A stretch of DNA of 57,514 nt from Francisellaceae bacterium UBA6186 (GTDB lineage Bacteria > Pseudomonadota > Gammaproteobacteria > UBA6186 > Azoamicaceae): assembly GCA_002422785.1 (NCBI GenBank), contig DITK01000048.1, positions 1 to 57,514 of the forward strand. Reading direction: 5' to 3'. The position numbers and the translations under genes are program-made. The notes below the pieces were generated by a model, which ran no database searches, was not told the origin of the DNA, and saw only the letters and a program-made list of their open reading frames with translations. Below, one piece after another: positions 54,193-57,514 of this stretch. Position 1 is the first letter of the stretch. Each line of letters begins with the position of its first letter.

Positions 54193-55638
54193 TTAATTAT
54201 ACCAATATAAGAAAATATGATCTTTATTTAATTTATAACTTTTTATAAAAACAACATTTTTTAAATTAACTGGTAAATCTGTCAACTTATTTTCTTGGAT
54301 CATAAAATAAGCACCAGTAGTTGGAATTTTTTCTTGTAATGGTTTGCCTGGCCAATTAATTTTGTTGATAGCCCCAGCTATTCTTAAGCCTGTAGCAGAA
54401 AAAGCATGGATATATAATGGATCCTGATTAGTATGTAGCAAAATATCTTCAGCAATCAAGGTGGCATTGCCGTGTTTAACAGTATATTGATATGGAAACC
54501 ACAATATAGCCACAAAATATTTTATTAAAACCCCGATAAATAACAACACAATAGTTTGCTTGATATAATTTGCTTGCCAAATTATATAAGTAATTATTAT
54601 AGCGAAACATGGATAAATCGGTAATAAATAACGAATGTTAGTTTGTGATGCAATCCAATAAGGAATAAAATTAAGGATCGTTATCAATAATAAAATTTTT
54701 ATAATATAATCCATGTTATATTTGTTATCAAATAATTTTTTGGCGGCGAATATCGTAATTAAACTACCAGGTAGCAATGCAACTACCGTTTGGATAGGGA
54801 ATGAAATAACATTTCTTAATAAATTACCTTCATCATTATGTGATATACCTGTTAATTTTTTTATATGATTAAAGATAGTGAAAAAACAATCTGATTCTTG
54901 ATAGTTATAATTCCATAGTATCAATGGAATTATAAATAAAATATGTAAAAACATAATTTTTGGTTGTAATAAATATTTGTTATAGCGGCTACATAGCAGC
55001 ACTAATAAAGTTATCGCATAAAAAATATAAGCTGTGTGTACTTTGCATAAAAATCCCAAAAATATACAGATATTGGCCAAAACAATTAACCATAAATTAT
55101 TGTTAATTGTGCCTAATAATAACAATACCATACCATCAAAAACAAACATGGCAAATATTGGATCAGAATATGCTAGCCACCCACGTTTAAATAATACATC
55201 TCCACTTAAAAAAATAGCAGTGGATAATAGTGCCAATATAAGTATTTTTTTATCAGCCGACTTGTGGCTCGGTATATGTTGGTTGTGGTGGTTAAGATGA
55301 AAACCAAATAAATGTTTGGTAGTATAAAATACAGTAATAGCCATACTTGCTGTAGCACTTATGGCGACCATCCTGGCACTAAGCACTATATTTTTAGCAC
55401 CGAATATGTTGCTAAATAAGATAATTAACCAATTATACAGTGGCGGTCTCGGGTAAATAGTGCCGTACAAAGTTGCAAATTTATACTGTTTAGCAAAAAT
55501 CATTTCCAATGCAGCATTGGTATATACGCCTTCTTCGCCGATCAAAGGTAAATTGATAGTTAAAAAAAAGCTGCCGATTGCTAATAAACATAAGATCCAC
55601 AATAATAAGTATAGTTTTGTATTAATTAGATTTTCCAT
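54193..55638 (-). CDS. Membrane glycosyltransferase of the GT39/GT83 (PMT/ArnT) type
   Basis: 481 aa with about 10-12 membrane helices. The first periplasmic loop has LPLIGEEGVYTNAALEMI, with the acidic pair at residues 35-36 and the later PRPPLYNWLIILF characteristic of PMT/ArnT-like enzymes, which use polyprenyl-phosphate sugars to modify lipid A or proteins. Shorter than ArnT (~550 aa), so the C-terminal periplasmic domain is small; substrate unknown. 80 bp separate it from the large gene to its right, on the same strand. Confidence 0.8.
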   Translation of the reverse strand: MENLINTKLYLLLWILCLLAIGSFFLTINLPLIGEEGVYTNAALEMIFAKQYKFATLYGTIYPRPPLYNWLIILFSNIFGAKNIVLSARMVAISATASMAITVFYTTKHLFGFHLNHHNQHIPSHKSADKKILILALLSTAIFLSGDVLFKRGWLAYSDPIFAMFVFDGMVLLLLGTINNNLWLIVLANICIFLGFLCKVHTAYIFYAITLLVLLCSRYNKYLLQPKIMFLHILFIIPLILWNYNYQESDCFFTIFNHIKKLTGISHNDEGNLLRNVISFPIQTVVALLPGSLITIFAAKKLFDNKYNMDYIIKILLLITILNFIPYWIASQTNIRYLLPIYPCFAIIITYIIWQANYIKQTIVLLFIGVLIKYFVAILWFPYQYTVKHGNATLIAEDILLHTNQDPLYIHAFSATGLRIAGAINKINWPGKPLQEKIPTTGAYFMIQENKLTDLPVNLKNVVFIKSYKLNKDHIFLYWYN

Positions 55639-55690
55639 ATTAATGTAGCTGTAATTTAAAGTTAATTATTAGAGCTATTATACAGCAGTA

Positions 55691-55720
55691 AAATAGCAAA
55701 AACTAATTGTTTTGCTATTT
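55691..55720. terminator. Perfect 11-bp inverted repeat at the end of the last gene
   Basis: AAATAGCAAAA (55691-55701) and TTTTGCTATTT (55710-55720) around an 8-nt loop, touching the stop codon of the leftward gene at 55719. It is likely a terminator for that gene, although only a short T-run follows on either strand. Confidence 0.5.
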
Positions 55721-57512
55721 ATGGTTTGCGGTTCATAGTTTGATTAAATGTTTTTTGTATTTCTCCTATAAAACCGCTAGGAGGTTTAGAATTATTCAGC
55801 AATGTTGGTGATTTAATTAGTGGTTCAGGTAGTAATGGTGGGCATTCGGGTGGCGAAACAACTAAGGCAGAGCTGTTTGCTGCAGGTTTATGTAGTTCTG
55901 ACAATTCTTTTAATTCTTTCTGTGTTTTAGCAGGAAGATCTTCTTGAAACATCATAATATGATTGATATAGATTAATTGTTCCATATTTTGATTAAAATC
56001 AATAGTTGTCTTAGTGCTTTCTTCGGCAAAACAAGATCTTCTTTCTTGAGTATTCTCCTCTGATGTTATATGTAATAAACTATTTACAATAAAATTAGGA
56101 TCTATATTTTTAAGTTTGTTATGATTAATATCTTCTTCAAATTGATATAGATCTTTTCTTAAACCAGCGGTGCCATTGCGCCATATTTTTTTATAATTGT
56201 AATCTCCGTTTTGAATTAATTCCAATGTTTCATTTAAGTCGTTGTTACATTTCTCTAGAAATCTTTTTTGTTGATGAGACATATTTTTGGATTGTTCTAA
56301 TGTTGTTGTGAGTTTGTTTGTTTTTTTATTTAAAAACCCGATAACTTTTTCAGCAATATCTGAGTTATTCCCAAATAATTTAATTGCGGCTGTAGTAGGT
56401 TGGTTTAAATTGTTATCTGTGGTGAATCTATTTGATATTAATTTTGATAGTTTTATTGAAGCTGCAACCACCACAGTAGTAACCAAGCTGCCAAACATAA
56501 CTACGCTCGCAATTATTGGAGTGGTAATAGGTATAGCTGCCACATACCCCAACCCCACCATGCTGGCTCCCGTAACCGCAGCAGTAGTTAATATAACCCC
56601 TAAACGTAATATACGGTTGGGGTATGATTTGTGTTTGGAATTATTATAAATGTCTGACATTTCCTGGCCAATATAATTTAACGGTTTCAAAATGATCTTT
56701 GTTGCATTATATTTAGATCCTAAAAATGCTCCGGCTGCGGTTGTTAGCATGATTATGTTTGCCGTATTATTTATGCTTAAATTATTACCTAAATATCCTT
56801 GTAGATAATTGCTGATAGATTGAGGCATATAAGGTGCTGAAAATGACAGTATATTGTTGATTAAAGATGAGCTGCTGGGAATGGTTGTAACCGCAGTGCC
56901 TAATAACCAGCCAACCATAGCAGCCGCCACAGTTGCTTGTGTTGTTGGGTGGGTTACAAAATTACCGACTGCAGTCATGGCTTGTGTCAAAATACCCTCA
57001 GGTTTTATATTAAGATGTTCTTTTGCTAAATTCGCCACGGCAGATTGGTGTATTATGGGATCAATCAATTGTTGCAGTGCTTCTTGTTGCTCTTCGGTGG
57101 TTAATAAATTATTTTTCATTTGTACCATAGATTTATTTAGTTCATTAATAATTTTTATTTGTTCCTCAGTAATTAAGCATCTAAAAGAATAGATATTAGA
57201 AAGTATTTTTGCTATTTTAATTTGACTGTACGCTTGCTCTACAGTTGTTACTGTTTTTTTTATCTGGATTTTTTCTTTGTATGCTTGTGCTGCAGCTAAA
57301 GAATCAAGTAGCATTTTTTCTAGATGTTGTTTAAGTTCATTATTATTAGTAATAATTAGTTCAGTGTTCAATAGTTGTTTCTTGTCAATAAATTCTTGCT
57401 GCACATTAGATCTTTTGCCTACCACATCCAAAACCGCCTGATTAATTTTTTGAACACGTTGTTTTATTGTTTCGGTCAAATTTGTTGTTTCTCTTTTTTT
57501 CTGAATAATCAT
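55719..57512 (-). CDS. Large membrane-associated unknown protein (start uncertain, at window edge)
   Basis: 597 aa from ATG 57512, but only two bases remain beyond it, so the gene may begin outside the window. Order of parts: helical Gln/Lys-rich N-terminus (1-165), hydrophobic segments at ~178-205, ~245-265 and ~300-360 (TTAAVTGASMVGLGYVAAIP, ASVVMFGSLVTTVVVAA), a helical domain ~373-481 resembling residues 558-657 of the protein at 24761-26920, then a Pro-rich tail (VVSPPECPPLLPEPLIK). No known family. Could be inserted into a membrane, of the bacterium or of a host, but neither is shown. Confidence 0.7.
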   Translation of the reverse strand: MIIQKKRETTNLTETIKQRVQKINQAVLDVVGKRSNVQQEFIDKKQLLNTELIITNNNELKQHLEKMLLDSLAAAQAYKEKIQIKKTVTTVEQAYSQIKIAKILSNIYSFRCLITEEQIKIINELNKSMVQMKNNLLTTEEQQEALQQLIDPIIHQSAVANLAKEHLNIKPEGILTQAMTAVGNFVTHPTTQATVAAAMVGWLLGTAVTTIPSSSSLINNILSFSAPYMPQSISNYLQGYLGNNLSINNTANIIMLTTAAGAFLGSKYNATKIILKPLNYIGQEMSDIYNNSKHKSYPNRILRLGVILTTAAVTGASMVGLGYVAAIPITTPIIASVVMFGSLVTTVVVAASIKLSKLISNRFTTDNNLNQPTTAAIKLFGNNSDIAEKVIGFLNKKTNKLTTTLEQSKNMSHQQKRFLEKCNNDLNETLELIQNGDYNYKKIWRNGTAGLRKDLYQFEEDINHNKLKNIDPNFIVNSLLHITSEENTQERRSCFAEESTKTTIDFNQNMEQLIYINHIMMFQEDLPAKTQKELKELSELHKPAANSSALVVSPPECPPLLPEPLIKSPTLLNNSKPPSGFIGEIQKTFNQTMNRKP

Positions 57513-57514
57513 AT

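Overview
The window is AT-rich chromosomal DNA of a gammaproteobacterium. It holds near-oriC core loci (rpmH-rnpA-yidD-yidC-mnmE-mnmG-rsmG, the full F1Fo ATP synthase operon, dnaA-dnaN-recF-gyrB, parAB), a glyQ-glyS-gmhB run and a two-subunit glycyl-tRNA synthetase. Low G+C, dense overlapping operons and several large proteins without obvious relatives that look like secreted or host-directed factors suggest a host-associated or intracellular lineage, perhaps Legionellales-like. That placement is inference; no rRNA gene is present to settle it.

Layout. 1-275: 3' end of an unknown rightward gene. 286-6672: leftward ribosome/membrane/tRNA-modification operon driven from a good promoter before rpmH. 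6798-17602: leftward, tightly overlapping polysaccharide cluster: GT4 glycosyltransferase, sugar-nucleotide reductase, UDP-GlcNAc-2-epimerase-like enzyme, Wzm/Wzt ABC exporter, double methyltransferase with a heptad-repeat coiled coil, GT2-GT4 fusion, GT2-methyltransferase fusion. 17783-24621: atpIBEFHAGDC, rightward. 24761-32920: accessory region with a large unknown protein, an orphan type IV prepilin-like protein, rpiA, a lipase-like large protein, an outer-membrane beta-barrel and an Ala-rich protein, with a 69-bp duplication. 32970-40066: ElyC/YdcF-like protein, DsbA-like protein, engB, gmhB, glyS, glyQ and an AmpG-like permease. 40167-41429: unknown Lys/Ala-rich protein. 41430-42293: probable oriC. 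42294-48637: dnaA-dnaN-recF-(parS)-gyrB. 48828-55638: small CxxC/CxxH protein, parB-parA-murI, rpmE, malic enzyme, tRNA-Arg(CCG), tsaC and a GT39/GT83-type membrane glycosyltransferase. 55719-57512: another large membrane-associated unknown protein.

Most notable. (1) The polysaccharide cluster has the parts of an ABC-transporter-dependent O-polysaccharide system whose chain length is set by a capping enzyme: Wzt carries a C-terminal carbohydrate-binding-type domain, and the neighbouring methyltransferase ends in eleven near-identical heptads encoded by 21-bp tandem repeats. This resembles the WbdD 'molecular ruler' but has two methyltransferase domains and no visible kinase, and the repeat array could change length by slippage. 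(2) The large unknown proteins at 24761-26920 and 55719-57512 appear to share a C-terminal domain placed after a hydrophobic segment, suggesting a paralogous family. (3) The protein at 28727-31267 has a class-3-lipase-like layout with an altered nucleophile elbow. (4) A 69-bp repeat, derived from the 3' end of the ElyC-like gene, flanks the outer-membrane protein and the Ala-rich protein genes. (5) A parS-like palindrome lies between recF and gyrB, close to oriC and parAB.
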